64,000 bases of DNA from Runella sp. MFBS21 (GCF_029433105.1 NZ_JARNTW010000012.1:1-64000); one strand, 5' to 3'; positions 35,189 to 44,858 are shown, counted from the first letter of the stretch. Translations and numbers: made by a program. Notes: generated by a model from the sequence alone, not told the origin.

Positions 35189-35893
35189 TTAGGCCAAAGG
35201 AAACTCTGAATCAAAATAGCCCGCAAAGCGCCATAATTCTTGAATTTCATCCCTCCGCACGGGATAAGGCGCATAACGCTCATTGAGTGACTTTAAGACA
35301 AGTACCCCTTTTTCTTCCAAATAATTAAAAACTTTTTTCAAGACCACTCCTTCATCTTTGGTAACTACCAAGCAAATCGTGCCACTTTTGACGGCGTCCC
35401 AGCGGTCGATGTATTCTCCAAAAACCACCGCCCCTTCTCTCAAAGGCGGCATAGAATCGCCTTCATAAGGAAAAGCTCGGTATTTACGCTCTCTGGATAA
35501 AAAAGGCAATTGAAAAGTAGGAAGCCGGTTGATATAATCTATATCTCCGTAGCCTTCGGCATAGCCGCCCATCGCCCTCACAGGTACAAACTCAATGTTT
35601 TCATGATTTTGGCTATCGACTGTCGTCACCAATACACGGATGTCGTTTGAGGCAAAAGGCTGAAACTCACGACTTAAATCTTTGCGCAGAAGCCCGTCAA
35701 TGGTTACGCCAAAGAAAGCCGCTAAGCGAATCAAATCCTCAAAACTCGGCTCAGCTCGGCCTAATTCGTAGGCGGCTAGGGTAGATTTTTTCATCCCTAA
35801 TTCATCAGCTAACCGCTGTTGAGATACCTTTCCGGCTAGCTTCCCGCGTAGGTAAGAAAGATTTTGAGCAAAATTATTCACTTTTTCTTGCAT
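35189..35893 (-). CDS. XRE-type repressor with S24 (LexA-like) domain
   Basis: A 234-residue regulator. An XRE helix-turn-helix (about 10-70: YLRGKLAGKVSQQRLADELG, STLAAYELGRAEPSFEDL) is joined to an S24 peptidase-like domain (about 100-230) with Ser147 in YEGDSMPP and Lys in GVVLKKV (186/187). This is the CI/LexA-like layout in which RecA-stimulated self-cleavage relieves repression. The usual Ala-Gly cleavage pair is not obvious (AMGGYAEG has Gly-Gly), so cleavage is uncertain. Divergent from umuD by 119 bp, so it probably represses umuDC. Confidence 0.85.
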   Translation of the reverse strand: MQEKVNNFAQNLSYLRGKLAGKVSQQRLADELGMKKSTLAAYELGRAEPSFEDLIRLAAFFGVTIDGLLRKDLSREFQPFASNDIRVLVTTVDSQNHENIEFVPVRAMGGYAEGYGDIDYINRLPTFQLPFLSRERKYRAFPYEGDSMPPLREGAVVFGEYIDRWDAVKSGTICLVVTKDEGVVLKKVFNYLEEKGVLVLKSLNERYAPYPVRRDEIQELWRFAGYFDSEFPLA

Positions 35894-35921
35894 AAAATTA
35901 AAAACATGGCTAATTTTTGCA

Positions 35922-35943
35922 ACTAAAATACAAATTATTTAGT
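35922..35943. promoter_or_regulatory. Candidate operator between repressor and umuD
   Basis: ACTAAA (35922-35927) and TTTAGT (35938-35943) form an inverted repeat with a 10-bp spacer, extended partly by TTG/CAA on the flanks. It lies just upstream of the repressor start in the divergent promoter region, where the S24 repressor could control itself and umuDC. Inference from position and symmetry only. Confidence 0.35.
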
Positions 35944-36012
35944 CAACTACCAAGAAACAGCCATTTAAACATTTATATACTAAAACAATATTTTTTTAAA
36001 ACGTTAAAACTC

Positions 36013-36417
36013 ATGAACTTCTACTTTCCTACTGTTTTTATCCCTTTCTCGGGCTCTACGGTAGCGGCAGGGTTTCCTTCTCCTGCCGAAGACTACACCG
36101 AGCTATCGCTTGATCTCAATAGCCACCTCATCGACCGCCCTTATACTACCTTTTGCATCCGAGTAAGGGGGAATTCCATGGAAGGTGCCAGGGTGTATGA
36201 CGGCGATATGCTGTTGGTGGATCGCTCTATTTCTCCCCAAAACGGCCACATTGTTATTGGCGTCTTAGACGGCGAATTTACGGTCAAACGGCTACGTATC
36301 GACCAAGGCCAAATGTACCTTCTCCCAGAGCATCCTGCTTATGACCCTATTAAAATCAACCATGAAAATGATTTTAAAGTATGGGGCGTAGTGACTTATG
36401 TTATTCATAAAGCATAA
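36013..36417 (+). CDS. umuD: UmuD-like translesion-synthesis protein
   Basis: The protein is 134 residues from the ATG at 36013. An in-frame ATG 32 codons upstream adds low-complexity, non-conserved sequence and is rejected. It has the Ala-Gly self-cleavage pair (VAAGFPSPAEDY, A19-G20), catalytic Ser55 in RGNSMEGA and Lys92 in FTVKRL. RecA-promoted cleavage would give UmuD', which joins UmuC in DNA polymerase V. The stop is 1 bp before the umuC ATG. Confidence 0.9.
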   Translation: MNFYFPTVFIPFSGSTVAAGFPSPAEDYTELSLDLNSHLIDRPYTTFCIRVRGNSMEGARVYDGDMLLVDRSISPQNGHIVIGVLDGEFTVKRLRIDQGQMYLLPEHPAYDPIKINHENDFKVWGVVTYVIHKA

Positions 36418-36418
36418 T

Positions 36419-37729
36419 ATGTACGCTCTGGTAGATTGTAACAATTTTTATGCCTCTTGTGAGCGCGTGTTTCAGCCTCAGCTCGAAAAACGGCCCATCG
36501 TGGTACTTTCCAACAACGACGGCTGCATTATTGCTCGTTCTAATGAAGCCAAAGTGCTTGGCATTCCGATGGGGATTCCAGTGTTTCAAGTAGAGGCTTT
36601 ACTCCGACAACACCAAGTTAAGGTTTTTTCTTCTAACTATGCTCTTTACGGCGATTTGTCGCACCGAGTGATGCAATCGTTACAAGCCTTTGCTCCAGCG
36701 ATGGAGGTCTATTCTATCGACGAAGCTTTTTTAGATTTACGAAAAATCCCTTTTTATGATTTAGAAAAATGGGCCCAAACCCTCAAACGAAATATCCAAC
36801 AATGGACAGGCATTCCGATTTCGATTGGAATTGCCCCAACCAAAACACTGGCCAAAATCGCCAACCGCTACGCAAAAGCCTTTCTACCCTCAGAAGGTAT
36901 TTTTATCATTGAAGACGATCCTACCGCCGAAATAGCCTTGGCAGCTACGCCTATTGAAGATGTATGGGGTATAGGGCGTCGCTACAAGCGACTTCTACAT
37001 TCTCATCAAATTTTCAATGCCTTTCAGCTCGTTCAAGCATCCGAAAGCTGGATTCAAAATCATCTTAAAGTAGTGGGATTGCGTATGTTGCGCGAGTTGC
37101 GCGGGGAGGTTTGTTATGGTCTTACCGTAGAGCCACATCCCAAAAAAGGCATTTGTGTTTCTCGGTCGTTTCGGCAAGCGACCTCTCATTTTGGGACCAT
37201 CCAAGAGGTAGTTTCTACCTTTGCAGCCCGCTGTGGCGAAAAGCTCAGAAAACAAAAAAGCTGCGCCAATCTGCTTTATCTTTTCTTGTTTACCAATGCT
37301 TATCAAGATGCGGCCCCTCCTCAGATGTATTCAAAAGTAATATGCCTTCCCGTAGCAACCCACAACAGCTTCGAATTGGTCAAAATGGCGCTTACGGCGC
37401 TAGATTTGATTTTCAAAGAAGAATATCGTTATAAAAAAGTAGGAATCATGGTGACAGGTATCACCCCTGAATCTCATTTACAAACCAGTCTTTTTGATAA
37501 ACCCGACCCCAAGCACCTCAGTCAAAAACGGGTATTGAAAGCAGTAGATGCGCTCAATCGGAAGCTAGGCAGAGATAAAATCCGAATCGCTATTCAGGGA
37601 TATGGTTGGCAACCTTCTCAAGCCTACCGCTCTCCTTGCTATACTACTCGCTGGGAAGATATACCTACTATCGACGAAAGGCGGGATTTTAGAGGAAATA
37701 TCCTCTCCCCTCGCCCTCATAAAGACTGA
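36419..37729 (+). CDS. umuC: UmuC, Y-family DNA polymerase V catalytic subunit
   Basis: About 436 residues starting MYALVDCNNFYASCERVF, the Y-family palm motif. YSIDEAFLDL supplies the second acidic pair, IGIAPTKTLAKIANRYAK is the fingers/palm signature, and VWGIGRRYKRLL the helix-hairpin-helix. The little-finger and UmuC C-terminal regions follow. Start chosen at 36419, directly after umuD, rather than the ATG inside umuD. The 3' end overlaps the convergent cheB by 13 bp. Confidence 0.95.
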   Translation: MYALVDCNNFYASCERVFQPQLEKRPIVVLSNNDGCIIARSNEAKVLGIPMGIPVFQVEALLRQHQVKVFSSNYALYGDLSHRVMQSLQAFAPAMEVYSIDEAFLDLRKIPFYDLEKWAQTLKRNIQQWTGIPISIGIAPTKTLAKIANRYAKAFLPSEGIFIIEDDPTAEIALAATPIEDVWGIGRRYKRLLHSHQIFNAFQLVQASESWIQNHLKVVGLRMLRELRGEVCYGLTVEPHPKKGICVSRSFRQATSHFGTIQEVVSTFAARCGEKLRKQKSCANLLYLFLFTNAYQDAAPPQMYSKVICLPVATHNSFELVKMALTALDLIFKEEYRYKKVGIMVTGITPESHLQTSLFDKPDPKHLSQKRVLKAVDALNRKLGRDKIRIAIQGYGWQPSQAYRSPCYTTRWEDIPTIDERRDFRGNILSPRPHKD

Positions 37730-38295
37730 ATCAAAGCGGTGATTTGTGGAATATCCAAAATCCAATCGGCAACGCCTTGGTTGATGGCTTGCTGAGGCAT
37801 AAAAGGTACTTTGGCCGTATCGGGCTTTTGGACTACGGTCACTCCTCCCGCTTTTTGAATGGCTTTTAATCCTTGAGTCCCATCTGCATTGGCTCCTGAG
37901 AGCAAAATAGCGACCGATGAACGTCCGCACACATCTGCTACCGATTCAAAGGTAACATCCAATGCGGGACGACTATAATTCACTTTTTCGGAATCATCCA
38001 AAGAGAAAAATCCGTTTTTTTCGAGTAGTAAATGATAATCTGCCGGGGCAAGATAGATATGCCCTTTCTCTATTACATCTTTATCCTCTACCTCCTGAAT
38101 AGGAAGGGAAGTTTTGTAAGAAAATAAATCCGCTAAAGAGGAGTCGTTGGAGTTTTTTCGATGGACTACCACTATCAGCACAAAAGGCATAGGAGAAGGC
38201 AAATCAGGTAGCAATTCTAGCAGTACTTCCAAACTCCCCGAAGAACCTCCTATTACTACTACTTTGCAGTCTTTTATGAGACGATTTTCCGCCAT
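37717..38295 (-). CDS. cheB: CheB-type methylesterase domain, no receiver
   Basis: A 192-residue protein consisting only of the CheB catalytic domain, with Ser18/Ser19 in GGSSGS, His45 in VVVHRK and Asp138 in SGANADGT. It demethylates or deamidates glutamyl residues of receptors in classic systems. The N-terminal receiver domain is absent; a separate receiver gene is two genes upstream. The start overlaps the end of cheR by 22 bp. With no MCP, cheA or cheW in the window, it probably acts in a non-chemotactic signalling cassette. Confidence 0.9.
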   Translation of the reverse strand: MAENRLIKDCKVVVIGGSSGSLEVLLELLPDLPSPMPFVLIVVVHRKNSNDSSLADLFSYKTSLPIQEVEDKDVIEKGHIYLAPADYHLLLEKNGFFSLDDSEKVNYSRPALDVTFESVADVCGRSSVAILLSGANADGTQGLKAIQKAGGVTVVQKPDTAKVPFMPQQAINQGVADWILDIPQITALIQSL

Positions 38296-39104
38296 ATTTT
38301 TTCGCTATTGAGTTGCTTGTATTTTGACTGTACCATCGAAAATTTGAGGGTCTCTTTTGAACCCAAAGCCAAATAGCCCAATGCTCCCAAACTTTCATCA
38401 AACAACTGTAATACCCTATCTTGCAAGTCTTTATCAAAATAAATCAACACATTACGACAAAGTATCAGGTCAAATTCATTAAACGAACGATCAGACACCA
38501 AGTTGTGGGTCGAAAAAATCATCCTTTCACCAAGAGCTTCATCAAACTTCACTTGCCCATAATGAGCCGTATAATAGCTCGAAAAATCTTTCCGCCCTCC
38601 CGACAAAATATAATTTTCGGAATATTGCTTCATTGACTGAAGCGGAAAAAACCCCGTTCTTGCCTTCTCTAATACACTAGGATTCAGATCAGTAGCATAT
38701 AAAAGAGACTTTTGAAGTAAATTCATTTCTTTCAACAAAATCGCCATCGAATACACTTCCTCACCTGTTGAGCATCCTGCATGCCAAATCCTAATAAAAG
38801 GTTTGGCACTGATGGTTTGGAGTACTTCGGTACGCAGTGTTTTATAAAAAGAAGGGTCGCGAAACATCTCCGTGACATTGACAGTCACCTCTTCCACAAA
38901 GCGCTTCAGATAAATCTTGTCTTCCTTGATACGATATTTAAACTCGGCAAGGCTCAGAAATTTGTCTAACGAACACAATCGTGTAATGCGCCGTTTGAGC
39001 GAAGCCCTCGAGTAATGCGTAAAATCATACCCATGCCATTCAAAGAGGTCGTTGAGCAAATGCTCCACTTCGGCATCCTCAATCTGTATCAGTTCTCTAT
39101 ACAC
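38274..39104 (-). CDS. cheR: CheR-type protein-glutamate methyltransferase
   Basis: A 276-residue CheR with the N-terminal helical domain (YDFTHYSRASLKRRI) and SAM-binding domain: IRIWHAGCSTGEEVYSMAIL (motif I), ATDLNPSVLEKA and FDLILCRNVLIYF. It transfers methyl groups from S-adenosylmethionine to glutamates of receptor proteins. It overlaps the receiver gene upstream by 8 bp and cheB downstream by 22 bp, so all three are coupled. Confidence 0.92.
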   Translation of the reverse strand: MYRELIQIEDAEVEHLLNDLFEWHGYDFTHYSRASLKRRITRLCSLDKFLSLAEFKYRIKEDKIYLKRFVEEVTVNVTEMFRDPSFYKTLRTEVLQTISAKPFIRIWHAGCSTGEEVYSMAILLKEMNLLQKSLLYATDLNPSVLEKARTGFFPLQSMKQYSENYILSGGRKDFSSYYTAHYGQVKFDEALGERMIFSTHNLVSDRSFNEFDLILCRNVLIYFDKDLQDRVLQLFDESLGALGYLALGSKETLKFSMVQSKYKQLNSEKIWRKIVS

Positions 39105-39462
39105 GGTCTAACATTTCCAATAATTTATCTACATCAATTGGCTTTGAGATATAATCGGTAGCCCCCGCTGCTAAGCATTTTTCCTTATCTCCTACCATTG
39201 CTTGAGCCGTCACCGAAAAAATAGGGGTATTGGCTCGATGCTCCAGTGATTTGATGCGAGGAATCGCCTCATAGCCATCCATTTCGGGCATCATCATATC
39301 CATCAAAATGACATCGACTATTTCATCAGTCTTCAAAATCTCCAATGCTTCTTGGGCACTAAGGCACGAAAGACACTCAAACGCTCGTGCTCTTAACGTC
39401 GCTTTTAGAGCAAAGATATTTCGAGAATCGTCGTCGATGATTAAAACTCTCTTTTTACGCAT
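39097..39462 (-). CDS. Single-domain response regulator
   Basis: A 121-residue stand-alone receiver domain: the acidic pair in IIDDDSRNIFALK, the phospho-acceptor in VILMDMMMPEMDG, Thr/Ser in VTAQAM and Lys in YISKPIDV. There is no output domain, so it likely passes phosphate within the cassette or regulates CheB/CheR by contact. It resembles the third receiver of the hybrid kinase upstream (same D-x-RNIF and LMDMMMP features), suggesting descent by duplication. Confidence 0.9.
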   Translation of the reverse strand: MRKKRVLIIDDDSRNIFALKATLRARAFECLSCLSAQEALEILKTDEIVDVILMDMMMPEMDGYEAIPRIKSLEHRANTPIFSVTAQAMVGDKEKCLAAGATDYISKPIDVDKLLEMLDRV

Positions 39463-39552
39463 GAGGTTTAAAATTAAGTGATATAGATGTTAGCCTCCCG
39501 TTTACTTTTATTCTTTTCACACTGACACTATCATAAGTTATAAAAAACCAGT

Positions 39553-42500
39553 CTATCTTTTTTCATACAACCACACTCGTAATAAAGAGATGAGTTGGTC
39601 AATATCAACGGGCTTGGTGATATAATCCGACGCCCCAGCCTGAATACACCTTTCGCGGTCGCCTGTCATGGCCTTGGCCGTGACCGCAATCACTGGCAAA
39701 TTCTTCCACTTATAATTCTCTCTGATTTTTTTGGCAGTTTCGTAGCCATCGATTTGGGGCATCATCATATCTAGCAGCACCACATCAATGCGCGGGTTTT
39801 CGTTCAACTTCTGCAATGCCTCTTTTCCATCCAAGGCCGTGACTACGTTCATCTTGTAGTTTTCGAGTGCCTTCGACAAAGAGAAGATATTCCTGACGTC
39901 GTCGTCGGCCACCAACACCGTCTTGTCTTTCAGGATGTCGGTCAAAACGCCTAACTTTTTTGGTTCTTCGACAGCGGTTCCCGCAGATGGTTTCTGTTCT
40001 CCCACAAGGTGCAAGAAAATCGACACCTCGTCGAGCATACGTTGATAAGAATGCGCGGTCTTGACTACAATAGAATCGGCATAGCGTTTGATTTTGAGTT
40101 CTTCGGCCATCGACAAACTCTTTCCCGTAAAAATAATGATAGGTACTCTCTCCAAGCCAGGGTTTTTCTTGACCTCTTCGAGGGTATCGTAGGCAGTACT
40201 ATCAGGAATACCCATATCCAAAATAACACACTCGACTTCCTTACGTTTGAGGGCTTCGACCCCTTCCGAAATATTGCTTCGAAGCTCCGAACTAATGTCG
40301 AAAGTTTCTAGGAAATAGGCCAATGCCTTGGCATGTTTGGGATTATCTTCTACAATCAATACTTTTTTGGAATCTCGATTGAGCACGTATTCTATTTTTT
40401 CAAATACTTCCTGCATTTGCTCAAAAGCCACAGGCTTATCTACAAAATCAATCGCGCCTTTCAGGATACTTTCTTTTTCCAAATGCAAAGACGACATCAT
40501 ATGTACTGGAATATGGCGCGTTTGGAGATTGTTTTTGAGGGCATCCATCACTTCCCATCCGCTCATAACGGGGAGTTGGATATCCAACAGTATCCCTAGA
40601 GGTTTATAAATAGTAGCCAATTGGACACCTTCATCGCCTCGTACCGCCACGATTCCCTTATACCCTTTGCTACGAGCATAATTGAGAAGTGAACGAGCAA
40701 AGTTTGTATCATCTTCAATGATAAGTATTGTCTTGTCATCTGACTGAATAGTATTTCTATCATCAGGGATATTTTCAGGAATAGACGCACTGATATACCT
40801 ATCGGTGGGAGTTTCTTTGCTGACCAAAGTCGGAAGTTTAGGCTCAATGGTAAGCGTGATAGGCTTAGAAGACCCGCTACTTACGCCCATTCCAGAGGTC
40901 AATGGAACACATAAAGTAAAGGTGCTTCCCTGATTGACGCGGCTCGAAAGCGAGATTTCGCCCCCCAGCAATTTTGCCAATTCTCTACTGATTGAAAGTC
41001 CCAAGCCAGTACCTCCATATTTTCGTTTGGTGGAGCCGTCGGCCTGCTGAAATGCCTCAAAAATAAGGGGTTGCTTTTCGGGAGGAATCCCAATGCCCGT
41101 ATCTTTCACACCAAAACACAACGCATTGTTTTCAGCGTGACGATAGATATTGACTTTGACCGAGCCCGTTTCGGTAAATTTAAGCGCATTAGAAATGAGG
41201 TTTTTAAGAATTTGCCCCAATCTCATTTTGTCCGTTTCAATCGTTGACGGCATATCGGCTGCCACATTGATTTGAAAATCTAGTTTTTTATCTTTTGCAA
41301 TAGGCTCAAAGAGTGATTGTAGCTCATATCGGATATCCTCTAGTGCCACATCCGATACCTCTAGGGTCATCTGCCCTGCTTCAATTTTGGACAAATCCAA
41401 TATTTCATCAATCAAACCAAGTAATCCATTTCCTGAAGATTGAATGACTTTGGCATACTCTACTTGATCTTCCGAAAGGTTGTGTTCGGTGTTTTCGGAT
41501 AGCAAGCGACTCAACAACAAAATAGAGTTGAGCGGGGTACGAAGCTCATGCGACATATTGGCCAAAAACTCTGACTTATAACGAGTTGTAAGCTCAAGCT
41601 CTTCGGCTTTTTTCTGAATTTCTTCATTTTTTTCTTCCAACAAAATACTTCTTTCTTCTAGCTCGGTATTGGTTTGCTGAAGTTCTTCTTGCTGCACTCT
41701 TAGCTCTTCTTCCGATGCTTGGAGTTTTTGAGCTTGCGCTTCTAATTCTGTATTGAGATTTTCGAGTTCGTTGTGTTGGGCCTGTAATTCCTCCGATTGC
41801 GCTTGCGTCTCTTCCAAGAGATTTTGCAACTTCAAATAATCTAAAGCCGAATTGATAGCAATCGCCATCGCTTCTTGGTTGGTTTCCAGAAAATTGATTT
41901 CTAGCTCAGTAGGATGTCGCAAAAAACCCAATTCAATAATTCCAATGCACTCATGTGCATACATAAGCGGAACAATCAGCACCGAGCAAGGAGCGGTATT
42001 ACCAAGTGACGAACCAATTTCAAAGTAATTTGACGGCAAATCCTTCAAAACAGTCGTTTGTTTACTCTCAACAGCTTGCCCTATCACCCCTTCACCGCTA
42101 GTGATTCGTTGGGGGGCATTGAGAGCAGCATGACTACCCGCCAATCTAAAATTCCCTGCTTCTTCATGGATGTAGAGCGTTCCATTGGGAGTTTGCAGGT
42201 AAGAAACTATGGTTGACATGATGTTAGTGGCCAATTTGTTGAGTTCTCGCTGTCCTCTCATAGCTGTACTCAGCTTTACAGTACCTGCTTGAAGCCACCC
42301 TTTATGGTTCAAATCAGTGAAAGTAGTTTCCAAGGATTCGGCCATTTTGTTAAGCGCCTTTGAGATACGGCCCAGTTCGTCGTCGCTGGTATCCGTACTG
42401 CGCGTTGCATAATCTCCCTCAGCGATATGAGCCGTAATCTGCTCCATGCGATTGATTCGCTTTGAGGTCTCGATGTATTTCTCTTCGGCCAGCTTTTGTT

Positions 42501-43164
42501 GGGCGATTCTCTCATCCAAGTCACGCTTGATACGAATATAAGTAAAGACCGTAATCAAAATAGAGATGATAGCAGCGATTGCCAACAACAGTGGTGTGTA
42601 TCGGATATAAATTTGGAGCTGCTCCGTACGTTCTTGCAAGCGTTGGGTTTCCTGGGCTTTGATACGATTCACTACCCGTCTCACATCATCCATGATTTTT
42701 TTACCCTTGGCCATTTCGGCTAGACGTTGGGTAGTATCTCCCCTAGAAACATTACCTCGCCTCACCATATCAATGATCTTTTGCATCTGCTCAAATTTGG
42801 CCTCGTACAGTCTGCGGGTTTCTTCTAGGTTGTTTTGTTGAAATGGATTATCAACTGTCAGTTTTTTAGCCCGCTCATAGCTTTCTGTTGCTTTTTCATA
42901 GGCACCATTATAGGGAGTCAAAAAAGTAGGATTAAGCGTAAGCAAATACCCCCGCTGCCCTGTTTCGGCATCTTTGAGATAAGAGATGATATTTTCGGCC
43001 TCCATCAGCACTTCATTGGTGTGATTGACGAGCTTAGAGTTGTCGATCAGCTGCTGCGTACTATAAAACGAAGCAAAAAGACTAACCAACAATAAAAGTA
43101 TGGAGGCCGAAAAGACAATCTGAAGCTGTCGAATGACCGTATTTGAAACAGTGCGGAGCGGCAT
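39553..43164 (-). CDS. CHASE3-HAMP-GAF hybrid histidine kinase with three receivers
   Basis: A 1203-residue inner-membrane sensor. TM1 (about 15-35), a CHASE3-type extracytoplasmic helical domain, TM2 (about 189-211), HAMP, and GAF (about 305-445) come in order. A long Gln/Glu coiled coil follows (about 447-525), then HisKA with His539 in MSHELRTPLNS and HATPase (NLISNALKF, DTGIGIP, GTGLGLSIS). The C-terminus has three receiver domains (ILLDIQLPVMSGW, VILDMGIPDS, VLLDMMMPQIDG). It receives an unknown signal and can relay phosphate among its receivers. The 5' end lies 27 bp after the REC-PAS kinase gene. Confidence 0.92.
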   Translation of the reverse strand: MPLRTVSNTVIRQLQIVFSASILLLLVSLFASFYSTQQLIDNSKLVNHTNEVLMEAENIISYLKDAETGQRGYLLTLNPTFLTPYNGAYEKATESYERAKKLTVDNPFQQNNLEETRRLYEAKFEQMQKIIDMVRRGNVSRGDTTQRLAEMAKGKKIMDDVRRVVNRIKAQETQRLQERTEQLQIYIRYTPLLLAIAAIISILITVFTYIRIKRDLDERIAQQKLAEEKYIETSKRINRMEQITAHIAEGDYATRSTDTSDDELGRISKALNKMAESLETTFTDLNHKGWLQAGTVKLSTAMRGQRELNKLATNIMSTIVSYLQTPNGTLYIHEEAGNFRLAGSHAALNAPQRITSGEGVIGQAVESKQTTVLKDLPSNYFEIGSSLGNTAPCSVLIVPLMYAHECIGIIELGFLRHPTELEINFLETNQEAMAIAINSALDYLKLQNLLEETQAQSEELQAQHNELENLNTELEAQAQKLQASEEELRVQQEELQQTNTELEERSILLEEKNEEIQKKAEELELTTRYKSEFLANMSHELRTPLNSILLLSRLLSENTEHNLSEDQVEYAKVIQSSGNGLLGLIDEILDLSKIEAGQMTLEVSDVALEDIRYELQSLFEPIAKDKKLDFQINVAADMPSTIETDKMRLGQILKNLISNALKFTETGSVKVNIYRHAENNALCFGVKDTGIGIPPEKQPLIFEAFQQADGSTKRKYGGTGLGLSISRELAKLLGGEISLSSRVNQGSTFTLCVPLTSGMGVSSGSSKPITLTIEPKLPTLVSKETPTDRYISASIPENIPDDRNTIQSDDKTILIIEDDTNFARSLLNYARSKGYKGIVAVRGDEGVQLATIYKPLGILLDIQLPVMSGWEVMDALKNNLQTRHIPVHMMSSLHLEKESILKGAIDFVDKPVAFEQMQEVFEKIEYVLNRDSKKVLIVEDNPKHAKALAYFLETFDISSELRSNISEGVEALKRKEVECVILDMGIPDSTAYDTLEEVKKNPGLERVPIIIFTGKSLSMAEELKIKRYADSIVVKTAHSYQRMLDEVSIFLHLVGEQKPSAGTAVEEPKKLGVLTDILKDKTVLVADDDVRNIFSLSKALENYKMNVVTALDGKEALQKLNENPRIDVVLLDMMMPQIDGYETAKKIRENYKWKNLPVIAVTAKAMTGDRERCIQAGASDYITKPVDIDQLISLLRVWLYEKR

Positions 43165-43191
43165 AAATGTTTGTTTGTAAAGATTATTTTA

Positions 43192-44769
43192 CTAATTCAC
43201 CAAATCATTTTGGGTTACGGGCAAAACGATAATAAAACGCGCACCTTCATTTTCTCGGCTTTGGGCAGAAATAATACCGTTGTGTTTTTCAATATTTTTT
43301 TTGGCTATCGCCAATCCAATGCCTGTTCCTTCATAGCTATTTTGGTCATTGAGGCGTTGAAAAATGACAAAGATGCGATCCAAAAATTTTTCGTTAAAGC
43401 CGATACCATTGTCTTTAACCACTATACGACAATACGCGCCATTAGGAGTAAGTTTACTTTCAATGTCTTTATGAGCCACTAGTTCCCCCGTAATTTCAAC
43501 CACGGGCGGTACTCCTTCTTTGGCAAATTTGAGTGCATTACTGATAAGGTTTTGAAAAACTTGTCGTAAACGGGCCGGAATTCCCTCAATCATTGGCAAA
43601 TTCCCGATTTCTACCACCGCTTTTTTCTTATGAATAAGGTCATCAAAATCCAGCAAAAGCTCTTCTAACAAGGAGTTGAGATTAGTAGGTTGAAAGAGAG
43701 CCTCTGCCGACAATTGGGAGTATTCCAATACATCATTGATAAGCCTCGACATACGGTCAGAGGCTTTTATCGAACGCTCCAGATAAGAGACTGCTTCGGT
43801 ATTTTCTTTCAAGAACCGCTCTTTGATGATGCCATTGAAAATTTGAATTTTTCTTAAAGGCTCTTTCAAGTCATGCGATACTACCCAAGCAAACTGCTGC
43901 AACTCGTGGTTGGTTCGTTCCAACTCTAAGTTCTTATCTCTCAATTCTTTAGTCCTCAAAAGCACTTCTTCTTCCAGTAGCTCTGCTGCGATTTTTTGGG
44001 GGTGGATGTCCGTAAAAGTTCCTACCCATCTCACAATCGTATCTTGCTGTTTGATAGGTAAAATCCTCAACAAATGATAACGATACTCTCCTGTGTCAAG
44101 TAATCGTAAGCGGGTTTCGCAAGAGAAAGCAACCCCTTTCGCAAAGTATTTGCCCCACTCTTCACAAGTTCGGTCATCGGGGTGCAATTCGGGAAAAGCA
44201 TTGGGGTCTCGTGAATACAAAAACCAATGCTCATTTACATACTCCAAACGACCATCGGTAGCTACCGTAAATGCCATTTGGGGAAGCGATGAGAGCACCA
44301 AACGCAACTCTTCCATGCTTTTTACCAATTCCTCTTGCGCTTGTTTTCGTACTTCAACTTCTTTTTGGAGCGACTTTTGAATGGCCCGCAGCTCTTGTTG
44401 TTGTTCGTAAAGCTTATTAAAGTTTTTGACTTTCAACAACAATATATCGGGGTCAACAGGCTTGGTTAGATAATCGACCCCACCCGAGGTATATCCCTTG
44501 GTGATGAATTTTTTGTCGGTATTAACAGCCGACAAAAATATGATAGACGTATCTTTTGCTTTGCTAAAACCCGCGATGGCATTGGCCACTTCAAAACCAT
44601 CCATGTCAGGCATTTGTACATCCAAAATAATGACTGAATAATTGTGATTCAAAACTTTTTTCAAAGCTTCCTCTCCCGACTCAGCCGTATCGGTTTCAAA
44701 ACTATGTAATTCAAGTATTTTCTTTAGTGGTAGTATATTTTCGGGTCTGTCATCAACAATCAGAATCAT
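43192..44769 (-). CDS. REC-PAS histidine kinase
   Basis: A soluble 525-residue kinase. An N-terminal receiver (MILIVDDRPENILPLKKIL, phospho-Asp50) is linked by a coiled segment to a PAS domain (about 150-260). HisKA carries His299 in VVSHDLKEPLRK, and HATPase has NLISNALKF, VKDNGIGF and GTGIGLAI. The receiver at the N-terminus suggests it is itself controlled by phosphorylation. First gene of the five-gene minus-strand cassette (kinase, hybrid kinase, receiver, cheR, cheB). Confidence 0.92.
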   Translation of the reverse strand: MILIVDDRPENILPLKKILELHSFETDTAESGEEALKKVLNHNYSVIILDVQMPDMDGFEVANAIAGFSKAKDTSIIFLSAVNTDKKFITKGYTSGGVDYLTKPVDPDILLLKVKNFNKLYEQQQELRAIQKSLQKEVEVRKQAQEELVKSMEELRLVLSSLPQMAFTVATDGRLEYVNEHWFLYSRDPNAFPELHPDDRTCEEWGKYFAKGVAFSCETRLRLLDTGEYRYHLLRILPIKQQDTIVRWVGTFTDIHPQKIAAELLEEEVLLRTKELRDKNLELERTNHELQQFAWVVSHDLKEPLRKIQIFNGIIKERFLKENTEAVSYLERSIKASDRMSRLINDVLEYSQLSAEALFQPTNLNSLLEELLLDFDDLIHKKKAVVEIGNLPMIEGIPARLRQVFQNLISNALKFAKEGVPPVVEITGELVAHKDIESKLTPNGAYCRIVVKDNGIGFNEKFLDRIFVIFQRLNDQNSYEGTGIGLAIAKKNIEKHNGIISAQSRENEGARFIIVLPVTQNDLVN

Positions 44770-44850
44770 GCGAAATGATGAGTTTTTATATAAAGCGTAC
44801 CTCTTTCATACTTTTTTGCACTGACTTAATACGAAGTATAAATAGAAGAA

Positions 44851-44858
44851 CAAAACTA
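44851..44858 (-). promoter_or_regulatory. -7 box for the signalling cassette
   Basis: CAAAACTA on the plus strand is TAGTTTTG on the minus strand, a match to TAnnTTTG about 80 bp before the kinase ATG. No clear -33 TTTG was seen. Confidence 0.35.
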
